Below are positions 1 to 10,789 of a DNA stretch of 64,000 bases, piece after piece. The notes below the pieces were generated by a model. It saw only the letters and a program-made list of their open reading frames with translations. It was not told the DNA's origin and made no database searches. The stretch is from Berghia stephanieae (Eukaryota > Mollusca > Gastropoda > Nudibranchia > Aeolidiidae), in assembly GCA_034508935.3 (NCBI GenBank), contig CM067455.1:27875428-27939427 (forward strand), in the 5' to 3' direction. The translations under genes and the position numbers were made by a program. Numbering within the stretch: the stretch's first letter is position 1; each line of letters opens with the position of its first letter.

Positions 1-2418
1 GATGGTTTTGCAGAGCCGTATACAAAAGATGCGTAGTCCAGTTTTGATCGAATAAGGGTTCGGTATATCTTTAGAAGAGTGTTTGTGTCCGAACCCCATT
101 CCATGCTCGACAGAACTCTCATTATTCTCATTGCTTTCATGCATCGCAGTCTGAGATCTTTGATATGGGCGAGGAAATTTAGTTTCCTATCAAAGATCAA
201 ACCCAGGAATCGGGCTTCGTCCTTTACCTCAATTCTGGAATTGTTGAGATAAAGGTCAGGCTGTCTAATGCAGGTGCGTTTTCGGCAGAAGTGGACAGCT
301 ACTGTTTTTGATGGGGAGAAGGAGAAACCATTGAGATTTGCCCACTCCGACAGTTTGTTTAGTTGGAGTTGTAACTGTCTCTCAATGGTGTCCATACTCG
401 ATTTACTTCGATAGCATACAAGAAAGTCATCAACATATAAGGAACAGTCAACATTCTGTCTCATTGCATTCACTATTGAGTTTATTTTAATCTCAAACAG
501 AATGGGAGACAGAATGCTACCCTGTGGAACTCCCTCTTCCTGATCAAATGGATCAGAAAAGGTGGATCCTGCTTTGACCTGAAAGGATCTGTTGTTTAAA
601 AATGCTCTGACAAACATTGGAAGGTTTCCTCGTAGACCAAGTTTGTGCAGATCTTTGAGGATTCCGAATTTCCAAGTTGTGTCAAAGGCCTTCTCAAGGT
701 CAAAGAAGATTGCTACCAAGTGCTCACCTTTGGCAAAGGCCTCACGAATGAAGCTCTCTAGTCGAACAAGGTGATCAACAGTTGATCTGTTCTTTCGAAA
801 GCCACATTGGAGGTCGGAGAGGGAGTTGTTGTGTTCCAAGTAGAACATCAGACGCTTGTTGACCATTTTCTCCATCAGCTTGCATAGGCAGCTGGTGAGG
901 GAGATTGGTCGGTAGTTTGAAGCGTCCGAATGGTCTTTCCCAGGTTTTGGGATTGGAATCACGGTGGCCAGATTCCAACTAGGTGGAAAAGTCTGTGTTG
1001 TCCATATCTTGTTATAGATATTCAAAAGGACAACCAGACTACCTTGTGGAAGATGTCGGAGTATTTCATAACTGATGTTGTCAGGACCCGGTGCTGTGAC
1101 ATTTGTGTCACGGAGGCAGGCACCCAACTCCTCAAGTGTAAATGGTTTGTTGTAGTCTTCAGTGTTTGTAGATGTTAAGTTTATTGGTGTGTTTTCTGCG
1201 TTTTGTTTATGGCGCAGAAATTGTGGTGTGTGGTGTGCAGACGAGGAGTTGTGCGCCAGCCTCTCGGCCAGAGTGTTGGCAATTTCTTGTTCTGTTTCAG
1301 CCACGGATCCATCGGGACGTGTCAAGTGATTTAGTGAATCATTATCGGATCCCTTCAGTTTCCGTAACATCTTCCACACCCTATTCAGGGGTGTCTGGCT
1401 ATTTATTTTTGAGACAAAGTTTTGGAAGGATCTCCGTTTGTTTTCTCGGAAGATCTTCCTACACTTTGCTCGTAGTTTCCTAAATGTTGCGAAATTCTCA
1501 GGGATTGGGAATCTCATCGCTTTCCTGTATGCTTTTTTCTTCTCCCGTAGGGCCGCTCGACATTCCTCTGAAAACCAGGGATTGTGTTTTCTCGGTCTAC
1601 CAGAGGTTGTTGGTATTGTCGAGCTGCAGATATTTGTTAAAATATTTTTGAATTTGTCATAGCTGTCCACCTCTGTCGTAAGGAGTCTGTGACACTCCTG
1701 TGAGAAAGTTTCCCAATCTGCTCGCCGTACACTCCAACATTTGGGCTGTGGGGCCCTTGAAGTCGGGGTGATGTCGAGGCAGACTGGAAAATGGTGAGAA
1801 CCGTGATCGTCATCGATCACAGTCCAGGAGAGCTCTGGAGCTAATGTAGGATCACAGAAAGTGAGATCGATGGCAGACGTGGTAAGATTGTGAATATTTA
1901 CCCGTGTTGCCTCGAGACCGTTTGCCAAGTATACATCCATTTTCATTATGAAAGCCTCCACTGCCTTTCCCCTCTGGTTTGTGTCTGTGTTTCCCCAGAG
2001 AGGACTGTGAGCATTGAAATCTCCCATTATCACATAGGGAGGGGGGAGTTGGTTTAGAACTCCCTCTAGCTCGGCAGACTGGAGGCGATGATCTGGTGGG
2101 ATGTACACAGAGCAGATGGTGATTGGTCTGTGCAATGTCACTCTCACTGCTATTGCCTGTAGATTTGTTTTCATTGGTATCAAGCGGTGGGGGGTGCTCT
2201 TCTTCGTGAGAATTGAAACTCCCCCACACGCTATCTGGCCATCAGAGTGAATCAGATGATTGGCCGTATATCCTTTTACTGTGTAGTCGTCTGCTGGTAA
2301 TTTTGTTTCCTGCAGACAGACTACATCAGGATTCCTCTGGAGGAGGAGGTCCAATTCTGTTCTATTTGATCTGATCCCTCTGATGTTCCAGGAAATTAAT
2401 CTTGTCTGACCAGGTATC
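1..2418 (-). pseudogene. Jockey-like LINE ORF2 (endonuclease and reverse transcriptase), runs off left edge
   Basis: Read on the minus strand, this encodes an APE-type endonuclease followed by a non-LTR reverse transcriptase. Endonuclease signatures in order are ISWNIRG, LQETKL, CSVYIPP and GDFNAHSPLWG. RT signatures are YRPISLTSCLCKLMEK, GFRKNRSTVDHL, FFDLEKAFDTTW, GVPQGSILSPILF and the catalytic YVDDF near position 430. The protein makes target-primed cDNA copies of its own RNA. There is one clear frame change in a C run near 2041-2047, inside the endonuclease domain; the rest looked open by eye to the window edge. ORF2 lies in the +1 frame relative to ORF1 and overlaps its end, with no obvious ATG at the junction. 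The clade is judged from the motifs and the three-knuckle ORF1 upstream. Confidence 0.9.
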
Positions 2419-3852
2419 CTAATTTTTTGTGGGGAGGTTAGGCAGTATGCCTGCCTTCAACCCTTTTACTTTTATTCTCCTAGGAGGAGAGACTTCCATA
2501 GGAGAAGGAGGCCCTGTGGAGGGCCTCTCGGTTTTTTTAGGGCTGAGTTTTTTTGAACCCTTGGGATTTTTAGGTCCCTCTGGGTTCTTAGATTTTTTGG
2601 GGCTTTGAGGCCCCTCAGGGGGATTTGTGGATCCCCCGACTGGTGTTGGTGGCTCCATATTCTGGGAAGGGGTGGAGTTTTGTTTTTGGGGGGATAGAGA
2701 GGGCTCACGGGAATGGAGATGGGGGGTGGGTCCAACAGCCACGCCCATGAGGGGGAGAATTTTTTTGTTTGGGGAAGGAGGGGGGGTGGAGGTCGCCTTG
2801 GAGGTGGATGTGGAGGGGGCTACAGGTTCCACATCTTGAACCTCCAATGTGTCAAAAAGATTTTTTGACACATTTGCGACCTTGTTTTTAGGTCTTGATG
2901 GCTTTTTCTTTTGAGGACTGTCTTTTCTAGTCTGTGCGATTTTGCCATGGCTGTTTTGGTTATTACCAGCAGCCCTGGCAACTTCTGCATAACTCTTGGC
3001 AGAAGCAGCGACCTGCCGAGGGGGGCAGATCACTGCTTTTGCCTGAGCAAACGTACCGCCGTAAGTGGCTCTGTATGTCAAGATTGCCTTTTCTTCTTGC
3101 CACTTAGGACAATCTTTCGAATGTGCTGCATGCTTGCCTTGGCAGTTCAGACAACAAGGGTCCACTTTGCAGTTTTCCTCATTGTGGTCTTCTTTGCCGC
3201 AGCGGGGGCATGTAGCTTTACGGCGGCAGTTTGTTTTAGTATGGCCGTACCGGTGGCAGTTAAAACATCTCATGGGGTTCGGGACGTAAGGCCGAACCTC
3301 CAAGTCGAGGTATTCAATTCTTATTCTCGACGGGGGTCTCGGGCTGTCAAAAGTCAGGATCCAGGTGTTGGTCTGGATTGTGTTGTCGCCGCGGCGGATG
3401 CTAACCCGCCGAGCTTCGACAACACCCTCCAGTTCCTCAACCATCTCCTGCTCCGAACAGCCTACCAGATCTCTGCTTCTTATGACACCTTTTGACCTAT
3501 TGAGGCTCCTGTGAGCCTCAACGGTGACTGGGATGTCAGAGAATCTGGTACATTTCAAGAGGTTCTCACTCTCTTGTCGACCCTGCACTTGTATCATTAA
3601 AGTGCCAGAGTTGTTCCTGTTCACTGCCTTTGGTGTACCGGCGCCATTTGCTTTGAGTGCCTTGCTGATGGTGAAGATACTCAAAGTGTTCAGTTTGATG
3701 TTTTCCTCATTCGGTTGAATTACCAGGAATGGCGAGAATTTTGGGGTTGCCATTCCTGGTAAGTCATCAAGAGTCATCGGGGCAGTCATCTTTCTTTTTT
3801 TACCTGTCTGGGGTGGGGCTTTAAGGGGAGAGTTTTTCATATTTTTGGCCAT
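2419..3852 (-). CDS. LINE ORF1, nucleic-acid-binding gag-like protein with three zinc knuckles
   Basis: An open frame of 477 residues begins at the ATG at 3852 and ends with TAG at 2419. The N-terminal half is mixed and probably carries the pre-knuckle domain of jockey/X-element ORF1 proteins. Three CCHC-type knuckles follow: CFNCHRYGHTKTNC (about 196-209), CPRCGKEDHNEENC (about 215-228) and a variant C-x2-C-x10-C motif (about 234-248). The C-terminal third is Pro/Ser/Lys-rich and low in complexity. Such proteins package the LINE RNA into a ribonucleoprotein. The frame is intact while ORF2 is not. The long plus-strand frames over it are antisense shadows. Confidence 0.9.
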   Translation of the reverse strand: MAKNMKNSPLKAPPQTGKKRKMTAPMTLDDLPGMATPKFSPFLVIQPNEENIKLNTLSIFTISKALKANGAGTPKAVNRNNSGTLMIQVQGRQESENLLKCTRFSDIPVTVEAHRSLNRSKGVIRSRDLVGCSEQEMVEELEGVVEARRVSIRRGDNTIQTNTWILTFDSPRPPSRIRIEYLDLEVRPYVPNPMRCFNCHRYGHTKTNCRRKATCPRCGKEDHNEENCKVDPCCLNCQGKHAAHSKDCPKWQEEKAILTYRATYGGTFAQAKAVICPPRQVAASAKSYAEVARAAGNNQNSHGKIAQTRKDSPQKKKPSRPKNKVANVSKNLFDTLEVQDVEPVAPSTSTSKATSTPPPSPNKKILPLMGVAVGPTPHLHSREPSLSPQKQNSTPSQNMEPPTPVGGSTNPPEGPQSPKKSKNPEGPKNPKGSKKLSPKKTERPSTGPPSPMEVSPPRRIKVKGLKAGILPNLPTKN

Positions 3853-3989
3853 GATATATATAAATTTTTATTCAACCCGGCTATATTGTGCCCACTAGCA
3901 CGGCTCAGTCCCACACTTGGGGGGTAAGGCACTCACCGAAGCTATACTCCTCAAGTCTGGCCTCCTCTTGTCCTTCCATGGTCCTTGGG

Positions 3990-4027
<38 letters not shown>

Positions 4028-5022
4028 ACTCGAGGGGTGGAGTTGGGGGACGTCCCGCCTCCAGGCCTTTCTCTCGGATTGACCCTAATCTTTGCGTTGC
4101 ACAAAGACTGACTGCTGATTCAGAGATGACAAACCATGATTAAAAAGAAATTTCATGGGGGACAGGAACTAGATATGGTTTTAAATCTAGTCCTTCCAAT
4201 CTCTTTGCCTAAATGGAGGGGAGTGCCAAAAAATAGATTTGGCATCTCTGCGTTGGGTAGCTCGGGCCATCTACAAGGTAGGCTACCCACCCGTCTTTAG
4301 AGAAGCGTCAAGCCAAAGAGGAGTGTTGGGTAGAAACACCTCGCAAGGTGAACCCCCCTCAGCCTCCAGGATCAATAGCTCCTCCTTATCGGGGTCCTCT
4401 CGGAACTGCGCACCCTCAGCAGAAAGGTGCCTGCTGTGCAGGATTTGGAAAGGAATATCTCCTCGTTGAACCTATTTCAACGGTACAGGGTATAGAGATA
4501 CTGGGGATAGAAGACAGTTAAGAAGGCTTGTTTTCCTCCGTTCTTTCTCTCTCTCTGTCCTGGCAACTCAATTTTGATAAGGAAGGGAAATTTGGAATCA
4601 TTGGGGAAATGGGGTATGGAATGGAAATCATAGCTCAAATATGGTAAAAGGGGGTGGGATTTGTGCTATGCCATCGCCTTCCCTTGCTCTCTTTAAACTG
4701 AAACCGTCATTCCTCAAAACATCTTTTATATACTACGTTCTTGGGATTTGGGGGGAGAAAAAGTTTGGGGATGATTGCCAGGACAAGAAAAATAGCAAAA
4801 TGGGTGAATGAAGCCATTCTCATAAAAAGGGCTGGGGTGTGGGGGTCTGTGGAGCCACTGTGTCTCTCCATTTTTCTCTCACCAGTCGGGTGGTTTTTCG
4901 TTGGTTACCACCAAACCAGAATGGCTCTTTTAGTCGCCTTCTACGACACGCATGAGCTTACGGTGGCTCAATTCTTTTCCCTCTCAGTTGAGGGACCCCG
5001 GAGACCACACGGGGTCCACTAA
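3853..5022 (-). other. Probable 5' leader of the minus-strand LINE
   Basis: This GC-richer 1.17-kb stretch lies upstream of ORF1 and has no coding frame of its own. It contains a 35-base A run (3990-4025, poly-T in the sense direction). On the minus strand its outer end near 5022 forms stacked hairpins: GGACCCC pairs with GGGGTCC, followed by CCCTC pairing with GAGAGGG. The right edge is placed where sequence belonging to repeat R1 resumes in mid-element. Confidence 0.6.
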
Positions 5023-5280
5023 GAGGAATAACCTCAAATGTTTACAAATCATGTGCTTATAATAAAAAATAACAGAGAGCTGATTTACAAGGAAAAACTA
5101 TCATCTCCCAAAACTTAACTCTACAATTGACTGTCTCTCTCTCAGTCAAGGTATCTGACCAGGACAAAATCAAGTAGTATCATTCCAAGACAAAGACAGA
5201 AAGCAAGTTGGAAAACCGATATAGGGGGATAGAAGACAGTAAGAACCTCCCTGCCCACTATGGGAGGTCAGGAACCCGAG
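5023..5280 (-). repeat. R1 dispersed repeat, interrupted by the LINE
   Basis: The segment matches the middle and 5' part of the R1 family (see 54195-54690 for a full copy). It starts abruptly at the motif AGAGGAATAACCTCAAATG, which is internal in full copies. The rest of this copy would lie left of the LINE, outside the window. Hence the LINE is younger than this R1 copy. Confidence 0.75.
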
Positions 5281-6112
5281 ATCCTAGGTCAAACCTCACC
5301 CCGAGACCTTGTCATAAGACCCCACCCCGAGATCTGAGAGACATTCAGCCCGTGTGTCTAGTTTTTAGACCACCTACAAGTCCTACCTACTATACACTTC
5401 ACCAAGGCAGGTGGATACACTCGTATGATTACAAAATGCATCTCAATAAGTAAAAAAAAAACAACAAAAAAAACACACATATGGATAGACGATATACAAA
5501 GAAAAAGGAAGATCATTTGATAAGGATTTATCCATTTGACTGTAACTCTCTCAGAAGAAGTATCCACGCAAGGCCCAGCAAGTGACCTCCTGCCCACCAG
5601 GAGATGTCAGAAGACTCCACCCGGTGGTCACCACCAACCACTCGTAATATCTACAATTCTTATACTTATATTATCTATACATCAATCTCAACAAATACGA
5701 AATGTGATCAGGAAATAACTTTTATTTGAATCATCGTTTACACACTGTGTCTCAACAAGTTCAACACGGAATTACATCATGCAGAAATATTCCATAACAC
5801 ACTGTGGGTAATACGACAACACAGCAACTTGTGAACTTTATATTTTAAAAAAAACAACAAAACAAGCAAACAAAAAAACAATAACACCCTCACCCCCCTC
5901 CCCCAAGAAAAAAAGCCCCCAAAAAACTAACAAAAATACCCCAACAAAATAATTCAACACTATTTAGGTCATTTCAGCACCCGTTTCTGGCTTTTATCAA
6001 TTTTTATCGGTCTGCATGTAGTTTGTGTATGTTTGTAATATTGCTTTTTAGAGTCTGTTTTGATATCTGAGGGTCTGTTTGTGGTTTTTCGGGTTTTGTT
6101 AAATCCAAGTTT
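5281..6112. other. Intergenic, degraded R1-related sequence and A-rich DNA
   Basis: 5500-5640 weakly resembles the R1 interior again (CATTTGACTGTAACTCTCTC, then GCCCACCAGGAG). 5830-5960 is A/C-rich low-complexity sequence. I see no supported gene. Confidence 0.5.
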
Positions 6113-6153
6113 ATGTTTGGTCTATGTATGGACCATGGTGGTGTCTCTGCCTG

Positions 6154-6201
6154 GAATATCTATAACAAGATATGGACAACACAGACTTTTCCACCTAGTT
6201 G
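6154..6201 (+). repeat. 48-bp exact fragment of the LINE ORF2
   Basis: The 48 bases here are identical to the reverse complement of about 975-1022 and encode NIYNKIWTTQTFPPS in the same sense as the LINE. The flanks do not match the LINE, so this is a short isolated patch rather than a truncated 3' end. Confidence 0.8.
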
Positions 6202-6349
6202 TGAAGACAGTCTAGCCTCATTTAAAAAGGATGTGGCTGTACAGACAGACATTTCAAGTTCCCATCTTGATGCTGAGCAGAAAACACTTGAGGACACAAT
6301 AAAAGATTATGTTGAAACACATAAAAAAACTTCAGAAAGTTACGTTTGA
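6202..6349 (+). CDS. Short open segment downstream of the LINE patch, unknown
   Basis: The frame that crosses the LINE patch continues for about 49 polar residues (CEDSLASFKKDVAVQTDISS onward) to a TGA at 6347. The composition looks like a real coding tail or exon end, but I recognise no domain and see no convincing start. It may be a piece of a retrocopied transcript fused to the LINE fragment. Confidence 0.3.
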
Positions 6350-6378
6350 TGAATGTAGATTTAAGGATGGTTGCACTC

Positions 6379-6727
6379 ATGAGATTCTTTTATTATTGTT
6401 TAGTTTCTGTTTCATAAGTTTCTAAATCTTGTGAACTGAAGATGGATGGAAAAAGTGAAACCTAGAGTTTATAAAACCAGGCCAGAGAAGATGAGGTTTC
6501 TTAGGGAATCGTTATATCGTTTTTCCCATTGTAAAGACATTTTAGCTGAAGCTATTTTTCGCTTTCGACAAGCTTTCTGATGAGATTCTATTTTTATTGT
6601 TTAAGTTTCTGTTTCTTAAGTTTCTAAATATACTGTGATTGTGAACAGAAGATGGATGGAAAAAGAGAAGCCAGGTCAAAGAAGATGAGGTTTCTTGGGT
6701 TCATGAACCGTTATATATTTTTCCAGA
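6379..6727. repeat. Imperfect ~150-bp direct duplication
   Basis: 6379-6531 and 6579-6727 share the order GATGAGATTC..TTATTGTTT, AGTTTCTGTTTC, GAAGATGGATGGAAAAAG and GAAGATGAGGTTTCTT, with small gaps. It is a decayed tandem duplication without coding content. Confidence 0.7.
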
Positions 6728-6919
6728 TCAAATGTCCAATTAGATATTTCTAAAATCCTTTTTGCAAGTTCAAATGTCCAATATGTAAGATTCAACAACA
6801 CTTCGATTAAAGACACTAACAATTTATTTTTCCATCAGGGTACAGTAATCATAATTTTAAAAAGTAGTCATTCAGAGCCATTAGGCCCATGGAGCTGGAA
6901 TTTGTTTTTTGTTGTTTTT

Positions 6920-7450
6920 GTTTTTAAGGGTTTAACGGCGCTTGCAACACATTAAGGTCATATCAGTATTATCAGCGCCAGAAAAAAGGAAGAAAATGGG
7001 ATAGTAAACAGTTCTAGAATTACAATAAAGCATCCAAGAAAAGGGAAGACAAAGGGGAATTGGTTCAAATAAGAAACAGGTGTAGATTCCAAAAGCACAC
7101 TATCAAAGTACTTAGTTTGAGATCACTAAAAGTCTCATCCAAACACAAGCACAGGTCCCCGCTAAGAGGAACACACTCAAATGTTTTACAAATCATACAT
7201 AATATAAAGAAACATAATGCAGTGCGTAACAGAGAGATGATTTACAAGGAAAAAAATATCATCTCTCAAAACTCTAACTAAACATTTGACTGTTTCCCTC
7301 CCAGCCAGGGTTTCCGGCCAGGGCCTGGACAAAACCAAGTAATCTCATTCCAAGACAAAAATAGAAAGCATGTTGGAAAACAGATATAGGTGGGTAGAAG
7401 AAACAGTAAGTACCTCCCTGCCCACTATGGGAGGTCAGGAACTCCACCCA
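6920..7450 (-). repeat. R1 dispersed repeat, near full length
   Basis: On the minus strand the copy ends with the hairpin-forming tail (GCGCTGATA.., then GCAAGCGCCG) and TTAAACCCTTAAAAACAA at 6920-6990. Its start (TCCTGACCTCCCATAGTGG) is near 7440. Three other copies in the window lie on the plus strand. Confidence 0.85.
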
Positions 7451-7625
7451 GGAGCTGGAATTTATCCCGGTTTCTATAACATAAAACAGACAATAGCAAT
7501 TGCTTGATATCCTTTGTATAGGACGCTAGTCTATTGCAAAGTACTTTCCACCAAATCAAAATCTAACAGACTCAGCTACCCATTCACTGCTGGGAGGACA
7601 GGGAGGGTCATGATATGATGTGTAG
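7451..7625 (-). repeat. S2 SINE, 5'-truncated copy
   Basis: It is the reverse complement of the body of the S2 family (full head at 49688). Shared blocks include the region AAAGTACTTTCCACCA and the reverse of the CAGCAATTGCTT block. The tRNA-like head is missing or degraded. Confidence 0.55.
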
Positions 7626-8144
7626 GAAATATAATGAGTACTGATATTGACTAACGCCTAGCTTAGTATGTGAATTGTCCAAACTCATTGTTTTAGTTGT
7701 AGACATGGTCAAATAAATAAATCTCATTTAACTAAAATCAAGTGTGTTATCGTAAATCATCTAAGTCAGGTCAAATTCAATGAGCATCACGAGAGAGAAT
7801 TACATGGTGTCAAAGTAAAAAACCAAGTTCAGATAAGCATTTATAGAATATTTGCCCATTTATTCGTATAAATTATTGCCAAAAAAATGGATGCTCTCAG
7901 ACCCTCATGTATGGATTTTGATTACAACAGGCCCCGAGGCGGTAAGCGTAAACGTCACATTCCCCAACTGTGATTTTAACTCAACTGATCCCGTTTATTA
8001 CAATATTAATAAGAACAGGCCTCGGGAGGCAAACAGAAACAACACAACATTCCAATGGTGACAACTCGTCGTCCACCCCGCCCCCACCACCAACACTTGT
8101 AACTGTGCCGACCACAAAAAGTATCACAGCTGACAACAATAACA
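7626..8144. other. Intergenic, nothing recognised
   Basis: AT-rich sequence. 7850-8100 shows a weak open stretch that could be the decayed start of the following LINE fragment. There is no firm feature. Confidence 0.3.
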
Positions 8145-8378
8145 TTGTTATTGGTCTTTTTAAATGTACAGTCCTGTTGTAATAAAACGGAAGAACTAAA
8201 TGACTTATTAACTGAGAAGAACTTTGACATACTATTTATAGTAGAGACATGGCTCTCACAGTCTGGATACGACCCAGTTGCAAAGGCAATGACACCCCCT
8301 GGGTACCAATTTAGATTGTATCCAAGGAAAGATCAGCAATGTCCTGGGGTGCGAGTGGAGAAGCAAGGATTATTTTAA
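8145..8378 (+). pseudogene. LINE endonuclease N-terminal fragment
   Basis: The translation FLNVQSCCNKTEELNDLL, then DILFIVETWL and PPGYQFRLYPR, follows the start of CR1/L2-type LINE endonucleases (N-R/QS-NKxxEL.., xETWL, PPGYxxxxxxR). Only the first ~75 residues remain before the frame is lost, so it is an isolated fragment of a clade different from the LINE at 1-5 kb. Confidence 0.7.
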
Positions 8379-8399
8379 AAAATTAAAGATACCTGCACC

Positions 8400-10640
8400 T
8401 CTCTTCGGAGACCGAGAAATAAAGTGTCCAAAGCTTACAATGTAAAACGTGTCAATTACAAGATTCAGAGAAAAGACGTGATGTCAGAAAAAAGGCAGAC
8501 TGAATTAAGAAGTTGTTGGAGAGGCGGGTGAAGGCTTTAGAGTTGGTGGGGGAAAGGACTTATTTTCTTAAGACGTTGGAAAAGGAGAAGAGAAAACGAA
8601 TCAATACAGAGATTGCACTAAACAAAGCGAAATTAAAATTTAAAAACCTGGAGGCTTTGTTACGGAGTAAACAAGATAGAATTCTAATTTTGGAAAGTGA
8701 ATTGGAACACCCGACAAATGGAGATGACCATGTTATCAATATTCACACAGGACAGTATTGCAACAACATGCGACTGGCAATTTATAAATGCTTGGTCAGC
8801 AATGTTCCAGTGGAGAGAGCTGGCGACTTGATTTTATGGATCTTCTCCGTTATTCACAACCAACAGCTTTCCTGTGCTCTGGGACCCTTGACAGTTTGCC
8901 GTATGGCTCATGAGCTTGGTGTGCTGTCCGACCTCAAAACTGCAGAAGCCATGTTTTTTGTCGAAGAACACTACGCTTGCACCTCCATTAAGGGCACTCA
9001 TGTGAATGATGTCCACATTGTTACTTCACATAAGAAAACTATGGACCTGCAGGTTGGTCACTTGTCCGGTGGAACGACAGAGGATTATTTCAACCACATA
9101 GTCGACACCCTCATGGGAATTAATGCATCATATACTGACCAGACAATGCAGGATGTTTTAAGCAGATTTTATATCAGCAAAACCTGTACCCTGACAGACA
9201 GAGCTGCCGTCAACCACTGTGTCAGTGCCAAGTTGAGTATGCTCCTGAACAAAGAACTGGTAGAGCTAAACTGTAATGTCCATCCAATCGACGGGTTAGC
9301 CTCAACAACTAGAAAAGCATTTGGTATTCGTGACAGAGCTGAAAATGTACCAAGCAATGTATAATGGCTAACTTTATTATTGTTTTTCAAAACTTAGGTA
9401 TAAAGCAAGTTCTGGTGATCCTGCAGGATTCAAATTATTTTTAGAAAGATCTGGACTGAGACAAGGCATTCTTCCTCGGTATGTGGGGAAACTGGCTCCA
9501 TGTTTTCTTTCACTCTGCAGGCATCATTTACAGCCTAAAGGAATCACTCACCGCCTACCTGAAGAAGTATTGCACTGCAAGCCAGATTCCCCTGTCCCTT
9601 CTCGGAGACCTGAGTAATAATGATATACTGGTGCAGGTGAAAGTTCTAGGTCTATTTAGGAAAGTCTTGACTGGACCCTGGATGTGCCTCTTCTACAAGA
9701 ACCCAGAACAGAAGAGACATTTGGAAATGGTTCCGTATATGAAAGGATGCATAAATTATCTACATGAGCTCTCTGCTGACCCTTCTAAATGGCTTGAAGA
9801 CAGTGACGTCTTCGGAGTCCCCATTGCAGCTGACAGCGTTTAACTAGCTCTGAAGAAGGACCCTGATGCAGAATCCTTTCCCGGCATAGTTAAATGTGTC
9901 TGTTTGCTGCCATGCTTGCCACGCTAAAGAGACAACTAGCTCCATATATAGACAGCCGTTTTAGCCAACCAACACCTTCCATGCTGTCACGGACATCTTC
10001 AGCGGCTCTCAACAACATTGCTTCAGAGCGCATTTTAGGAATGTTTGACGCCTTGTACCGAAAGGCTCCCAATGCGACTGTTGGCTTTGTTGACAGTAAA
10101 GTTAAGGCTACGATAAATGGCATCCTCAAATATGTAATGGAGAAAGGGCAACTTGTGAAACAACAGATGCTGCAATACGCCATCAAGAGGGCCCCAGTCG
10201 TAATCAAAGAGAGGAAAGGGAGGCATAAAGAAAACCTTTCTGCCGCCCAAGAACGACAAACTTTGAAGGCGCAACAGAGAGATGCAACTGCCAGACGCAA
10301 AGTGGAGAAGGACATCAAAGCTTTACTTCTAAAGTAAAATCATGCTGGAATCCTCAAAAGAGTGGATGTAGGTAGGTTTGGGTAGTTTTGTATCCAGCTT
10401 ATTGTCCAGCACAATTCCTTCTTCTTCCTTTCTCCATATCTGGGATGTTGATGGTGAGGATACTATGTTCCATGGCACCGTCTGTGGTTTCAAAGTCGTC
10501 AGGAAAATACGTTCTTTGTTGATAGAAAACGCAGCTGAAAAGGGAGATGGCACCAGGTCTACAGTGACCCTAAGCGAGATAGTCACAGACAGTCTCATGG
10601 GCGATCTGGTTGTCCATCAATGCAAGCATGGATGAAGAAA
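8400..10640 (+). pseudogene. Decayed copy of an unnamed multi-domain protein family
   Basis: Consecutive plus-strand frames (8513-9364, 9481-9843, 9894-10337, 10378-10635) read as one ancestral protein broken by several frame changes. In order: a basic N-terminal coiled coil (about 70 residues); a central globular part with CALGPLTVCRMAHELGVLSD, TEDYFNHIVDTLMGI, CTLTDRAAVNHCVS and LNCNVHPIDGLAS; then RYKASSGDPAGF, a conserved WLHVFFHSAGIIYSLKESL block and FRKVLTGPW; a Lys/Arg-rich helix ending VEKDIKALLLK; and a short C-terminal domain beginning HIWDVDGEDTMFHGTV. I recall similar uncharacterised multi-copy proteins in marine invertebrates and suspect an RNase-H-like fold, but cannot name it. 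No inverted repeats were found at its ends. Confidence 0.6.
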
Positions 10641-10789
10641 GTCGGCATGACATTGATATGGAACTACAAAGATAATGTTCCAATTTTCAACTCATTAAGC
10701 CTTCTCTTTGGATTGTAAAGAGGTGAGATAATGAGAGAAAGTGCTCATTTTGGCTCATTAATTTGTCTAGCTTATAAATCTGAAAATTA

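Noticed and set aside
2911-3495. 194-codon plus-strand frame
   Set aside because: Antisense shadow of LINE ORF1, whose zinc-knuckle motifs read on minus.
4935-5022. HDV-like ribozyme at the LINE 5' end
   Set aside because: The hairpins are clear, but I could not fit the nested double-pseudoknot layout by eye; kept only as a structured leader.
9359-9397. Short intron with GT and AG ends in the 8.4-10.6 kb gene relic
   Set aside because: 39 bp is too short for an animal intron, and another frame reads through it with family-like residues, so a frame change is likelier.
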